Positions 8,257 to 16,203 of a DNA stretch of 35,811 bases are shown piece by piece (the first letter of the stretch is position 1; each line of letters opens with the position of its first letter). This DNA comes from DATLZB01 sp035574175. GTDB lineage: Bacteria > Pseudomonadota > Alphaproteobacteria > Rhizobiales > Hyphomicrobiaceae. Location of the stretch: contig DATLZB010000062.1 of the NCBI GenBank assembly GCA_035574175.1, positions 1-35,811 of the forward strand. The letters are read 5' to 3'. The notes under the pieces were generated by a model. It worked only from the letters and a program-made list of their open reading frames with translations, did not search any database and had not been told where the DNA came from. The position numbers and the translations under genes are program-made.

Positions 8257-9648
8257 ATGAACAACGCCGACGGCCGCGGCCCGGCCGATATGGGAGCATC
8301 GCGCCAATGCACCAGGCGGCTTGCCGAGTACGCGGTCGGCCTTCGCTATGACGACATTCCCCCCGACGTTCTCGCTCGCGCCAAGAACACCATTGCCGAC
8401 GGGATCGGCGCCATCGTCTTCGGCTCGACCCTGCCATGGAGCCGCATGATTCTCGACTATGCCGAGCGCGCCGGGGCTAACGGCCGATCGCGCGTGCTGC
8501 GGCCGGGCGGCCCTCTGGTCGGGGCCGCCTCGGCGGCCCTCGCCAACGGCCTTATGGCGCACGCCTTCGAACTCGACGGGGCCACCAAGCCCACCGTCGG
8601 GGTGCATCCCTTTGCCACCATCTTCCCGGCCGCCCTTGCTCTCGCCCAAGAGCGCGGCATCGGCGGCCGACGCGTGTTGACAGCCTTCGTGGCTGCCAGC
8701 GAATGCGCGATCCGCATCGGCCGCGCAACGAAGAAGTCGAACGAGCACCGCGGCTTTCATGCTCCAGGCACGACCGGACCGTTCGCCGCTGCCATAGCCT
8801 GCGGGCGTCTCATGGGGCTCGACGCCGCCAGGATGGCCAATGCGCTCGGCATCGCCGGTTCGCTCGCGGGCGGTCTTGTGCAGTTCTCGCGCTCCAGGAG
8901 CGGCGGCATGGTGAAGCGGCTGCACTTCGGTCGAGCCAACGAGAGCGGCGTTCTCGCGGCGGACCTTGCCGACCGCGGCTTCACCGGCCCCAACGACATC
9001 ATCGAGGGCGAGTTCGGCTTCCTGCGCGTATTCTGCGATGACTACGCCATGGAAGAGGTCACCAAAGACCTCGGGCAGACGTTCCACACGCTCACCATCT
9101 ACATGAAGCGCTTCCCCGCGCACGGCACCGCACAGACCCCGCTGCAGGCGATCGAGGAGCTGCGGGCCGAGCGGCCGTTCACCGGCGACGACGTCGAGGC
9201 CATATCGATCGCGGGCAGCCGCGACATGCTCGAGCGCCACGACATCCCCGAGCCGGCCGACATCATGAGCCTTCAGTACAGCGTCAACTGCTGCGCCGCG
9301 CTGGCCTGCTACCGCGACCCGCGCGACCCTCGTTCCTACGACGCGAGCGCGCTCGCCGACCCCCGCATCCGCGCACTCTCCCGCAGGGTGGCACTCATCC
9401 CGCTCGACCAGGCGCTGCAGAAGACCCGGGACTCGGTCAAGGTCATGGTGACGCTCAAGGACGGAACGACCCTCTTGCGCCAGCTCGACCACTTCAAGGG
9501 CACGCCGGACTGGCCGCCCAGCGTGGCGGACGTGCATGAAAAGTTCGCACTGCTGATGCGGGACTGTGCCCCGACCAAGGCCGAGGAGATCTTCGAGCGC
9601 ATCCAAAACCTGGAAGCGGAGACCGACCTCGACTGGCTGGCCGTTTGA
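8257..9648 (+). CDS. MmgE/PrpD family protein
   Basis: Member of the MmgE/PrpD superfamily, which includes 2-methylcitrate dehydratase (PrpD), cis-aconitate decarboxylase and other enzymes acting on di- and tricarboxylates. The product is 463 residues from the chosen ATG, a normal length. Visible family features are the N-terminal TRRLAEYAVGLRYDDIPPDVL helix region, the IADGIGAIVFG segment, ALANGLMAHAFELDG, and a long conserved middle with FHAPGTTGPFAAAIA and HTLTIYMKRFPAHG. A GTG at 8215 and an ATG at 8290 are alternative starts. No prpB, prpC or acnM homologue lies nearby, so methylcitrate-cycle function is not supported by context. Several Hyphomicrobiales genomes carry many orphan paralogues, and the substrate of this one is unknown. 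Confidence 0.9.
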   Translation: MNNADGRGPADMGASRQCTRRLAEYAVGLRYDDIPPDVLARAKNTIADGIGAIVFGSTLPWSRMILDYAERAGANGRSRVLRPGGPLVGAASAALANGLMAHAFELDGATKPTVGVHPFATIFPAALALAQERGIGGRRVLTAFVAASECAIRIGRATKKSNEHRGFHAPGTTGPFAAAIACGRLMGLDAARMANALGIAGSLAGGLVQFSRSRSGGMVKRLHFGRANESGVLAADLADRGFTGPNDIIEGEFGFLRVFCDDYAMEEVTKDLGQTFHTLTIYMKRFPAHGTAQTPLQAIEELRAERPFTGDDVEAISIAGSRDMLERHDIPEPADIMSLQYSVNCCAALACYRDPRDPRSYDASALADPRIRALSRRVALIPLDQALQKTRDSVKVMVTLKDGTTLLRQLDHFKGTPDWPPSVADVHEKFALLMRDCAPTKAEEIFERIQNLEAETDLDWLAV

Positions 9649-10048
9649 TCCGCCCGGTGCGGTCGATGATCGGCTGCCCATGCCCACTCTCCATGCGGGC
9701 GACTCCCAGCACACGAGCGAGGCGATGGCGGGCAAGCAGTGCCGCGCAGCCCGGCTACTGCCAAACCCGCCCGACTTCGTGCTGCAAATTGGACAAGCGC
9801 GCCCGCAACGCATCGTAGGTGGATTGGCGGCGTGGGCTGCGGTTCCCCACCAGATCGCGACACCCGCCCGACCGTTCCGACCGGCGGCCTGTCGCCTCGT
9901 GCCCGGCATCCAGGCCACACCAATGGCACAGATTGCCTGATTCGGACGTTAGCATTTCAAACGAAGGGCGGCGCTACCGGCGACCGCCCCACGTTCCCGC
10001 CCTGCTCTGTTGCGTGCCTCCGTTTGCGAGCGATCTTGGAGAAGCACC
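9649..10048. other. 400-base intergenic region
   Basis: No gene I can support. On the minus strand an open frame from 9955 to 9755 (66 codons) includes CHWCGLDAGH and ends in EVGRVWQ, but it has no ribosome-binding site and only background-level G/C at third positions. Plus-strand frames here lack family resemblance. A GC-rich palindromic tract around 9880-9930 is unremarkable. Confidence 0.4.
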
Positions 10049-10399
10049 GTGACGCATCCTGACGTCCTGCAGGCGGCGGCGATCGTGATTTACGGCGAGC
10101 GCTGGAAGGCGCCGCTGGCCCGCGACCTCGGTGTTGCGCCGCGCCAGCTTTACGACTGGCTGGAAGGCCGCACCCCAGTCCCCTTGCGTGTGTGGATTGC
10201 ACTTTCGCTTGCGCTCTCCACGCACGCGCGCCAAGCCATCGATCTTCTGCAGCAACTGGAAGAGATCGAGGTCGTGGAGGCGAGCGAGACGATCGACCCC
10301 GCGTTTGGCGATGACCCGGACGGCGTGGCCAGAGCGCTGTGCCCGCGGACCGCGGCCCGGCACCCGATGCCAATGATGCTGCCGCCCGACGGGAGCTGA
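10049..10399 (+). CDS. small HTH-like DNA-binding protein
   Basis: A 116-residue protein starting at GTG 10049, eight bases after TTGGAG. Residues 1-60 contain a helix-turn-helix-like stretch: WKAPLARDLGVAPRQLYDWLEGRTPVP reads as an HTH in which LARDLGVAPRQLYDWLEG supplies turn and recognition helix, as in Cro/C1-like proteins. The C-terminal half is acidic (EEIEVVEASE), then proline-rich and probably disordered. It is encoded alone, 190 bases before a secreted protein gene on the same strand. Similar small proteins in Hyphomicrobiales are usually annotated as hypothetical or transcriptional regulators. Operator and target genes are unknown. Confidence 0.7.
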   Translation: MTHPDVLQAAAIVIYGERWKAPLARDLGVAPRQLYDWLEGRTPVPLRVWIALSLALSTHARQAIDLLQQLEEIEVVEASETIDPAFGDDPDGVARALCPRTAARHPMPMMLPPDGS

Positions 10400-10591
10400 G
10401 CCCTTCTTGCGCAAGCACCCGGCTTGGTTGCGCGGCTCGGCCATTTCGGCCGGCCCGCGTGAAAAGGCCTGAACGCTGCCAACCCCGATCCGCAGCGCGC
10501 TCGCGTCGATGTGATCGCAATCCCGTTGCAACCCTTCGCACCGCACCCAAGTCAGTAGCTGAACATCCTAGACGGATTCGTGGAGGGCAGA

Positions 10592-10969
10592 ATGCAGTCT
10601 GTCGCGCCGTTGACGGCAGCCGTTTTGGCCGTCCTGCTGATCGCGAGCACAATGGGTCCTGCCATTTCCCGGCCGGTGGGCTCGCCCGCGATCGTTTTCT
10701 CACCGCCTGCGCCGCCCGAGAGGGACATGATCGGTCGCGCGGTGTACACCGCCGATGGCAACGAAGTCGGCCGTGTCGACGCCGTCGAGACGGATGGCAA
10801 CGGGGCCATCGCCTCGATCGATATCGCCGTGCTCTACCGGCTCGCCCGTGGTCCCAGGGTGGTGCGCGTGCCGGGCAGCAGGATCGCCGCCGCCGGGCTC
10901 GAGGTGCGCCTTGCCATGAGCGCCACGGAACTGGGCTTCCTGCCGAGCATCGACGGCGAACCGGAGTGA
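10592..10969 (+). CDS. secreted PRC-barrel-like domain protein
   Basis: A 125-residue protein starting at ATG 10592, four bases after GGAGGG; an in-frame GTG at 10580 is less likely. An N-terminal hydrophobic signal (about residues 5-27, ending in SRPVGSPA) suggests export. Residues ~45-110 read like a PRC-barrel fold: DMIGRAVYTADGNEVGRVDAV is the typical opening pair of strands, followed by IASIDIAVLYRL and a PGSRIAAAGLEVRL strand region. Exported PRC-barrel proteins are common in Hyphomicrobiales and their roles are mostly unknown. The gene converges with the haloacid dehalogenase gene, with 13 bases between stops. Confidence 0.7.
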   Translation: MQSVAPLTAAVLAVLLIASTMGPAISRPVGSPAIVFSPPAPPERDMIGRAVYTADGNEVGRVDAVETDGNGAIASIDIAVLYRLARGPRVVRVPGSRIAAAGLEVRLAMSATELGFLPSIDGEPE

Positions 10970-10982
10970 GTCCGCTCGCGCT

Positions 10983-11672
10983 TCAGGCCAACCCAAGCAG
11001 CGCGGGCAGCTCCGCAAGCGTGCGCACCTCGTGGTCGGGTCGTCCCGGCAGCCGCTCGCGGGGCTGGCCGTAGCGGTTGCACCACACGACCCGCAGCCCG
11101 AACGCGGACGCCGCATAGGCGTCCCAGGCGTTCGACGACTGAAAGCTGATCGCGGACGGCTCGACCCTCAGCCGGTCGACGGCGAGCTGGTAGACCTTGG
11201 GATGGGTCTTGAAGCGGCCGACCTCCTCCACCGACAGCACGGCGTCGAGGAGATGCCCGATCTCCGCGTTGGTAACGGCCGCCGCGAGCATGTCGGGCGT
11301 GCCGTTGGACAGGATGGCCGTCTTCAGGCCGGCCTTTTTAATTTGCCTCAATGTGTCCGCTACCTCCGGAAACGGCTTGAGCGTGCGATACAGATTCATT
11401 AGCCGCTCTCTCAACGCAGGATCCGCAATTCCGAAAGCCGCGAGCGTGTAGTCGAGAGCGTCCCCCGTCACTTGCCAGAAGTCGGCATGGCGCTCTTGCA
11501 GCGTCCTGAGCCACGTGTACTGGAGCTGCTTGTCGCGCCACAGCGCCGTGAACGGCCCGGTCTTCTCGCCGAGCACGTCGCGGCACCCCTCCGCCGCCGA
11601 GGCGTAGTCGAAGAGCGTGCCATAGGCATCGAACACGCAGGCGCGTATCCCTTTGAGCTGCGGCTCGGCCAT
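10983..11672 (-). CDS. haloacid dehalogenase, type II (HAD superfamily)
   Basis: A 229-residue HAD-superfamily enzyme of the L-2-haloacid dehalogenase type, which hydrolyses 2-haloalkanoates through an aspartyl ester. Motif I FDAYGTLFD places the nucleophile at Asp15 with Thr19. Arg46 in LWRDKQLQYTW matches the halide-side arginine of this family. Motif II is LSNGTP, the lysine motif is FKTHPKVY, and motif III is SSNAWDAYAA, where the SxNxxD pattern is the type II dehalogenase signature. All key residues are present, so activity is plausible. The start at 11672 follows AAGGAGGT, and longer forms from 11702 lack this. It converges with the PRC-barrel gene and diverges from the methyltransferase gene. 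The natural substrate cannot be read from sequence. Confidence 0.92.
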   Translation of the reverse strand: MAEPQLKGIRACVFDAYGTLFDYASAAEGCRDVLGEKTGPFTALWRDKQLQYTWLRTLQERHADFWQVTGDALDYTLAAFGIADPALRERLMNLYRTLKPFPEVADTLRQIKKAGLKTAILSNGTPDMLAAAVTNAEIGHLLDAVLSVEEVGRFKTHPKVYQLAVDRLRVEPSAISFQSSNAWDAYAASAFGLRVVWCNRYGQPRERLPGRPDHEVRTLAELPALLGLA

Positions 11673-11772
11673 GGCACCTCCTTGTCTCCACCGGCATTTC
11701 AAACCGGCCGGCGCAGGCGTATCGTCGAATGTAGCCCCGGCAGAGCGGCGGCGCGACAGAAGGTGGGACCCG

Positions 11773-12579
11773 ATGAGCGAGTCAACCCGGCACGACGCCT
11801 GGCAGGCGGGCGACCGCTACGAAGCCTACATGGGGCGCTGGAGCCGTCAGCTTGCGCCGCGTTTTGTGGAGTGGCTCGGCGCACGTGACGGATTGGACTG
11901 GCTCGACGTTGGCTGCGGAACCGGCGCGCTTTCCTCTGCCATTATCGCGCGGAGCAATCCGAAGAGCCTCATCGCCATCGACCCCTCGGAAGGCTTCATT
12001 GCCGCAGCACGGGCCGCACTGCCCGACCGGCGTGCCGAGTTCCGCGTGGGAGACGCTCAGGCCCTGTCGATCGAGTCCGCCAGCCGCGACGTCGTCGCTT
12101 CCGCGCTCGTGCTGAACTTCGTGCCCGACAGGAAGAAGGCGCTGGCGGAGATGAAACGGGTCGTACGTCCCGGAGGGACCGTCGGCTTCTATGTCTGGGA
12201 CTATCCCGGCGGCGGCATGGGGCTGATGCGGGCGTTCTGGACCGCGGCCACCGCCCTCGATCCCGCTGCGGCGGACCTCGCCGAGGACAAGCGCTTTCCG
12301 TTCTGCAAGCCCGACGGCCTTGCGGCTCTGATGAAGGACGCCGGGTTCGCCAAGATCGACCACACGACGATCGAGGCGCCGACGGTCTTCCGCGACTTCG
12401 AGGACTACTGGCACCCGTTCACGTTGGGCGCAGGACCCGCGCCGGGCTACTGCACAAGCCTCGAGCCTGGCGCCCGCGAGCGCCTGAAACAGAGGCTCTC
12501 CGACAGTCTTCCGCGCCAGAAGGACGGCTCGATTCACTTGAGCTCGCGAGCATGGGCCCTGAAGGCGGCAGCCGGCTGA
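11773..12579 (+). CDS. class I SAM-dependent methyltransferase
   Basis: A 268-residue Methyltransf_11-type protein. Motif I LDVGCGTGALSS binds the adenosyl-methionine, the acidic strand end IAIDPS follows, then GDAQALSIESASRDVV and the post-motif LAEMKRVVRPGGTVGFYVWDY, typical of UbiE/MenG-like small-molecule methyltransferases. The start at 11773 is preceded by AGGTGGG. Upstream in-frame ATG codons overlap the promoter side of the divergent dehalogenase gene. It ends 10 bases from the convergent aqpS stop. The substrate is unknown. It is not an ArsM arsenite methyltransferase by eye, because the conserved cysteines of that family are absent, despite its position beside the ars genes. Confidence 0.88.
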   Translation: MSESTRHDAWQAGDRYEAYMGRWSRQLAPRFVEWLGARDGLDWLDVGCGTGALSSAIIARSNPKSLIAIDPSEGFIAAARAALPDRRAEFRVGDAQALSIESASRDVVASALVLNFVPDRKKALAEMKRVVRPGGTVGFYVWDYPGGGMGLMRAFWTAATALDPAAADLAEDKRFPFCKPDGLAALMKDAGFAKIDHTTIEAPTVFRDFEDYWHPFTLGAGPAPGYCTSLEPGARERLKQRLSDSLPRQKDGSIHLSSRAWALKAAAG

Positions 12580-12589
12580 AGGGCGGGAC

Positions 12590-13294
12590 TTATTCCGTCG
12601 GCAGTTTGTCCGCCGGTTGCGCGGCGCGCGAGGGCTCGCCCGTCAGCATGCGGCAGACCCGGTGTGCCGCCACCGCACCCACCATCTGCGCCGCGATGAA
12701 CGGGGCGACATCCGCCGGCCGTATCCCTGCAAACGTATCGGTGAACGCGCGCGCAATGGTCACCGCCGGGTTGGCGAAAGAGGTCGATGCGGTGAACCAG
12801 TACGCAGCCGTGATGTAGAGGCCGACGGCGACCGCCACCGAGGCGGCTTTGACGCGCTTCGTGAGCAAGATCGTGGCCACCAGCCCGAACGCCGCTACCA
12901 ATTCGGCAAACCATTGCGAGGGTCCGCTTCTGACCTTCGTCGAGAGCTGCATCAAAGTCTCATCGAACATCGCGTGCGCCACCCAGGTGCCGACCAGCGC
13001 CCCGACCACCTGCACCGCGACGAACCCCGCCGCTTGCCTTGCCTCGATCTCCCGCCGCAGCAGGAACACCGCCGTCACCGCCGGATTGAGGTGCGGGCCC
13101 GAGACAGGCCCGAGCGCAGTGAGGAGCACGACGAGCATGGCCCCCGTTGCCAGCGCATTGCCGAGCAAAGCAAGCGCCTCGTTGCCGTCGGAGAGCCGCT
13201 CGCCCATGATGCCCGAGCCCACCACCGTTGCGAGCAGAAAGGCCGTGCCGAGCAGCTCCGCGCCGAGCCGCTGCCCTGCCGTCAAAGACGCCAT
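12590..13294 (-). CDS. aqpS: aquaglyceroporin of AqpS type, arsenite channel
   Basis: A 234-residue major intrinsic protein with six predicted membrane helices and both pore-forming NPA motifs: HLNPAVT at residues 69-74 and FANPAVT at 173-178. Arg182 follows as the selectivity-filter arginine. The second half, with AAYWFTASTSFANPAVTIARAFTDTFAG, matches the AqpS subgroup known from Sinorhizobium meliloti. There, arsenite made by ArsC leaves the cell down its gradient through AqpS instead of through an ArsB pump. It starts four bases after the arsC stop and is the last gene of arsR-arsC-aqpS. No ArsB, Acr3 or ArsH gene is visible in the window. The assignment rests on motifs plus context. Confidence 0.92.
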   Translation of the reverse strand: MASLTAGQRLGAELLGTAFLLATVVGSGIMGERLSDGNEALALLGNALATGAMLVVLLTALGPVSGPHLNPAVTAVFLLRREIEARQAAGFVAVQVVGALVGTWVAHAMFDETLMQLSTKVRSGPSQWFAELVAAFGLVATILLTKRVKAASVAVAVGLYITAAYWFTASTSFANPAVTIARAFTDTFAGIRPADVAPFIAAQMVGAVAAHRVCRMLTGEPSRAAQPADKLPTE

Positions 13295-13297
13295 CCC

Positions 13298-13813
13298 TCA
13301 AGCCTTCTCGTGCGCCGGGGAGGCCGGCATCCGGCCGATCTCCTCGAGCCGCCTCTTGAGCGAGAGCCGGTCGAGCGAGGCGATCGGCAGGCTGACGAAG
13401 ATGCTGATCCGCTGGTTGAGCATGCGGTGCGTTTCGGCGAAGGCGAGGCGGCGCTCGGCCTCGCTGCCCTCGACACGGGAAGGATCGGCAAGGCCCCAGT
13501 GGGCGCTCATCGGCTGGCCGGGCCACACCGGGCAAACTTCGTCGGCTGCATCGTCGCAGACCGTGAACACGAAATCGAGATCGGGCGCTCCCGGCCGCGC
13601 GAACTCCTCCCATGATTTGGAGCGCAGGCCGCCAGTGTCGTAGTTGAGCCGTGCCAGCAGCTCGATGGCATAAGGATGGATGCGGCCGCTCGGCTGGCTG
13701 CCGGCACTGTAAGCCTTGAACTTGCCTGCCCCCAGCCGGTTCATGACGCACTCAGCGATGATGGAACGGGCCGAATTGTGCGTACAGAGAAACAGCACGT
13801 TGTACGGACGCAT
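13298..13813 (-). CDS. arsC: arsenate reductase ArsC, thioredoxin-coupled (LMW-PTP fold)
   Basis: Reduces arsenate to arsenite in the cytoplasm. The 171-residue protein has the low-molecular-weight tyrosine phosphatase P-loop C-X5-R (Cys10-THNSA-Arg16) after VLFL. It also has a second cysteine pair, Cys86 and Cys94 in TVCDDAADEVCP, equivalent to the redox relay of the thioredoxin-dependent S. aureus pI258-type enzyme. HWGLADPS is the conserved loop near the active site. The start at 13813 is one base after the arsR stop, in the arrangement TGA-G-ATG, with GGAGGT inside the end of arsR, so translational coupling is likely. The C-terminal ~25 residues form an extra charged tail (RRLEEIGRMPASPAHEKA). 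Confidence 0.95.
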   Translation of the reverse strand: MRPYNVLFLCTHNSARSIIAECVMNRLGAGKFKAYSAGSQPSGRIHPYAIELLARLNYDTGGLRSKSWEEFARPGAPDLDFVFTVCDDAADEVCPVWPGQPMSAHWGLADPSRVEGSEAERRLAFAETHRMLNQRISIFVSLPIASLDRLSLKRRLEEIGRMPASPAHEKA

Positions 13814-13814
13814 C

Positions 13815-14168
13815 TCAACCTCCTTTCTTGCCGGCGCGGCACATTTTCGCGGCGGCGGCAAATGCTTCGCCGCACAGCTCCGGCTGGCCCTGGCAGCAAT
13901 CCTCCGTTAGGAACGTGAGCAGCCGCCGCATGCCGTCCACATCGACCGCATAGCGCACGAAGCGCCCGTGCCGCGTGGCGCGGACAAGGCCGGCGCGGTC
14001 GAGCTCCTTGAGATGAAAAGAGGTGTTGGTCGGGCTGATACCGGCCCGCGCGGCGACCTCGCCGGCCGGCATCCCCGACGGCCCCCGCCTCACCAGCAGA
14101 CGAAAGATGCCGAGCCGGTGCTTGTGCGCCAGCGCGGCCAAGGCAGCGATGACATCGCCCTCTTCCAT
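13815..14168 (-). CDS. arsR: ArsR family arsenic-responsive repressor
   Basis: A 117-residue winged-helix repressor of the ArsR/SmtB family. The HTH is around residues 34-57 (MPAGEVAARAGISPTNTSFHLKEL), followed by the wing RATRHGRFVRYAVD. The metalloid site appears to be C-terminal: Cys91-Cys92 and Cys99 in DCCQGQPELC. This resembles the vicinal-cysteine-plus-one site described for Acidithiobacillus ferrooxidans ArsR, and not the alpha3 CVC site of E. coli ArsR. It heads arsR-arsC-aqpS. No Shine-Dalgarno sequence precedes the ATG, and promoter spacing suggests a leaderless transcript. It follows the ABC-importer operon by 53 bases but has its own AT-rich promoter. Confidence 0.94.
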   Translation of the reverse strand: MEEGDVIAALAALAHKHRLGIFRLLVRRGPSGMPAGEVAARAGISPTNTSFHLKELDRAGLVRATRHGRFVRYAVDVDGMRRLLTFLTEDCCQGQPELCGEAFAAAAKMCRAGKKGG

Positions 14169-14174
14169 AATTTC

Positions 14175-14189
14175 AATATTACAAATATT
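14175..14189 (-). promoter_or_regulatory. putative ArsR operator (AATATT-N3-AATATT)
   Basis: A perfect inverted repeat, AATATT-ACA-AATATT, in an AT-rich island of otherwise high-GC sequence, six bases upstream of the arsR start. It covers the proposed -10 element, so bound ArsR would block polymerase. ArsR-family operators are typically AT-rich imperfect palindromes at this position. Binding is inferred. Confidence 0.6.
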
Positions 14190-14203
14190 ATTGTATCATA
14201 CAA
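14176..14203 (-). promoter_or_regulatory. putative promoter of arsR-arsC-aqpS
   Basis: On the minus strand, -35 TTGTAT (14198-14203) and -10 TAATAT (14176-14181) are separated by 16 bases. The -10 ends seven bases before the ATG at 14168, so transcription would begin at or within a few bases of the start codon. That fits the missing ribosome-binding site. Confidence 0.55.
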
Positions 14204-14221
14204 GCCGGCGGCTGCGCTCCT

Positions 14222-15220
14222 TCAGATCCGACCTTCGGCGACGGCGTGACAGGCAACCGTGCGCCCGTCCGCCTCGAGCGCCTCCGGCACTTCGGCCCGG
14301 CAGCGCGCATCGGCCGAAGGGCAGCGCGGATGGAAGGTGCATCCGCTGGGGGGGTGGATGGGGTTGGGAACCTCGCCTTCCACCGGCCGGCGCTGTCGGC
14401 CGCTCATTTCGAGGTCGGGCACCGCATCAAGCAGCATGCGTGTGTAGGGGTGCCGCGGCCGCGCGAAGAGGTCCGCCGGCGCCGCCACCTCCACCAGGCG
14501 GCCGAGGTACATGACGCCGATTTGCGTCGCCATGTGCCGCACCACGGCGAGGTTGTGGCTGATGAAGAGGTAGGTAAGCCCAAACTCGTCCTGCAGGTCG
14601 CGCATCAGGTTGAGGATCTGCGCTTGCACGGAGACGTCGAGCGCCGAGGTCGGCTCGTCGCACACGATGAACTCCGGCCGCGCCGCCAGCGCTCGCGCGA
14701 TGGCGATGCGCTGGCGCTGACCGCCCGAAAACTCGTGCGGATACTTGCGCCCGTCGGCCGGGTCGAGCCGCACCACGCGGAGGAGTTCCGCGACGCGCTC
14801 CGCGATCTCGGCGCGGTCGTTGACGAGCCCGTGCGCCTTGAGCGGCTCGGCGATGATGCGATCCGCCCGCCAGCGCGGATTGAGGCTGGCGTAGGGGTCC
14901 TGGAAGATCATTTGGATGCGCCGGCGGAGCGCCTTGCGTTTGGCGCGGTGGGCGGGATCCGACATGGAGATGCCGTCGATCTCGACCCTGCCGCCGCTCG
15001 GCTGGATGAGGCCGACCACCATCTTGGCGACCGTCGACTTGCCCGAGCCCGATTCCCCAACCAGTGCGAAAGTCTCCCGGCGCCCGATGGTGAAGGACAC
15101 GTCGGCCACCGCCCGGAGAATGAGCCGGCCGCCGCCCTCGATGGTCCGGTCGAGCCAAGGCTTGGAGACATCGAAAGATCGCGCCAGGCGCTCCACCATG
15201 ACGAAGGGCCTGCCCGTCAC
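14222..15220 (-). CDS. dipeptide/oligopeptide ABC transporter ATP-binding protein (DppF/OppF type)
   Basis: A 332-residue ATPase subunit of a peptide-type importer. Walker A is GESGSGKST at residues 55-63, the ABC signature is EFSGGQRQR, and Walker B is FIVCDEPTSALD. The C-terminal oligopeptide/dipeptide transporter domain contains CTFHPRC and further cysteines, as is common in this pair of subunits. It begins at an ATG overlapping the stop of the preceding ATPase gene by four bases (ATGA), so the two are translationally coupled. It is the last gene of the five-gene operon. Substrate specificity cannot be read from the ATPase; peptides, nickel chelates or sugars are all known for the family. 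Confidence 0.94.
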   Translation of the reverse strand: MTGRPFVMVERLARSFDVSKPWLDRTIEGGGRLILRAVADVSFTIGRRETFALVGESGSGKSTVAKMVVGLIQPSGGRVEIDGISMSDPAHRAKRKALRRRIQMIFQDPYASLNPRWRADRIIAEPLKAHGLVNDRAEIAERVAELLRVVRLDPADGRKYPHEFSGGQRQRIAIARALAARPEFIVCDEPTSALDVSVQAQILNLMRDLQDEFGLTYLFISHNLAVVRHMATQIGVMYLGRLVEVAAPADLFARPRHPYTRMLLDAVPDLEMSGRQRRPVEGEVPNPIHPPSGCTFHPRCPSADARCRAEVPEALEADGRTVACHAVAEGRI

Positions 15221-16203
15221 GGCACCGCCTCCCCGCTGGCGCCGCCGTAGAGCCAGCAGGCGACTTGCGCGTTGCCGACGCGCAGCGGCTCTGGCCGCAT
15301 CGACCTGCAGGTGGCGAACGCCTGGCCGCAGCGGGGGTGGAAGGCGCAGGCCTGCGGTATCTGGGTGAGGCGCGGCATCGCACCCGGGATCTGCGCCAGC
15401 CGCGTGCTCGTTCCCGACAGCACGGGAATCGAGCCCACGAGGCCCCGCGTATAGGGATGGCGCGGCGCCTTCAGCACCTCGCGCACCGGACCGATCTCGG
15501 CGATGCGGCCGGCATACATGACGGCGACCCGATCGGCCGTCTCCGCGATGACGCCCATATCGTGCGTGACGAGCATGACGGCGGTTCTGTGGCTGCGGCA
15601 GAGGCGCTTCATGACCGCGATGATCTGCGCCTGCACCGAAACGTCGAGCGCCGTTGTCGGCTCGTCGGCGATCAGCAGCTCGGGATTGGTGGAGAGCGCG
15701 AGCGCCAGCACCACGCGCTGACGCATGCCACCCGACAGTTGGTGGGGATAGGCATCGATGCGCTCGGCCGGCGCCGGAATCCCGACCTCGGAGAGCAGTT
15801 CGATCGCTCGCGCGCGTGCTTGCGCCTCCGTCACCGGCAGGTGCTCCCTGATTGTCTCGATGAGTTGGGCGCCGATTCTGAACACGGGATTGAGGCTGGT
15901 CAGCGGGTCCTGGAACACCATGCCGATCCGCTTGCCTCGGATCCGGCGCAGCCTATCGGCGGGCAGGTTGTCGATCCGCTCGCCCTTGAGCCGCACCTCA
16001 CCGGCCGCGATCCTGCCGGGCGGCTCGATGAGGCCGATGATCGCCGCCCCCGTCACCGACTTGCCCGCCCCCGACTCGCCGACCACGCCGAGCACCTCCC
16101 CTTCAGCGATGTCGAACGACACCTGGTCGACGGCCACAAACGTCGCACGCCGCGTTGGAAACACGACGCGCAGATCGCGCACGCTGATGACCGGCTCCGT
16201 CAT
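15217..16203 (-). CDS. dipeptide/oligopeptide ABC transporter ATP-binding protein (DppD/OppD type)
   Basis: A 328-residue ATPase subunit, partner of the following DppF-type subunit. Walker A is GESGAGKS at residues 42-49, the signature is LSGGMRQRV, Walker B is LLIADEPTTALD, and the H-loop is MLVTHDMG. The C-terminus has the family extension with CAFHPRC and two later cysteines. Such cysteines bind an iron-sulfur cluster in some DppD proteins, but here that is only possible. It overlaps both neighbours by four bases: its ATG overlaps the permease stop, and its own stop overlaps the next ATG. Confidence 0.94.
   Translation of the reverse strand: MTEPVISVRDLRVVFPTRRATFVAVDQVSFDIAEGEVLGVVGESGAGKSVTGAAIIGLIEPPGRIAAGEVRLKGERIDNLPADRLRRIRGKRIGMVFQDPLTSLNPVFRIGAQLIETIREHLPVTEAQARARAIELLSEVGIPAPAERIDAYPHQLSGGMRQRVVLALALSTNPELLIADEPTTALDVSVQAQIIAVMKRLCRSHRTAVMLVTHDMGVIAETADRVAVMYAGRIAEIGPVREVLKAPRHPYTRGLVGSIPVLSGTSTRLAQIPGAMPRLTQIPQACAFHPRCGQAFATCRSMRPEPLRVGNAQVACWLYGGASGEAVP

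Noticed and set aside
9755..9955. 66-codon minus-strand frame with CHWCGLDAGH and a C-terminus EVGRVWQ
   Set aside because: There is no ribosome-binding site, third-position G/C is no higher than background, and I recognise no family. Kept only as a note for the 400-base gap.
11773..12579. Possible ArsM arsenite methyltransferase beside the ars genes
   Set aside because: It is on the opposite strand, converges with aqpS and lacks the conserved cysteines of ArsM. It reads as a generic class I methyltransferase.
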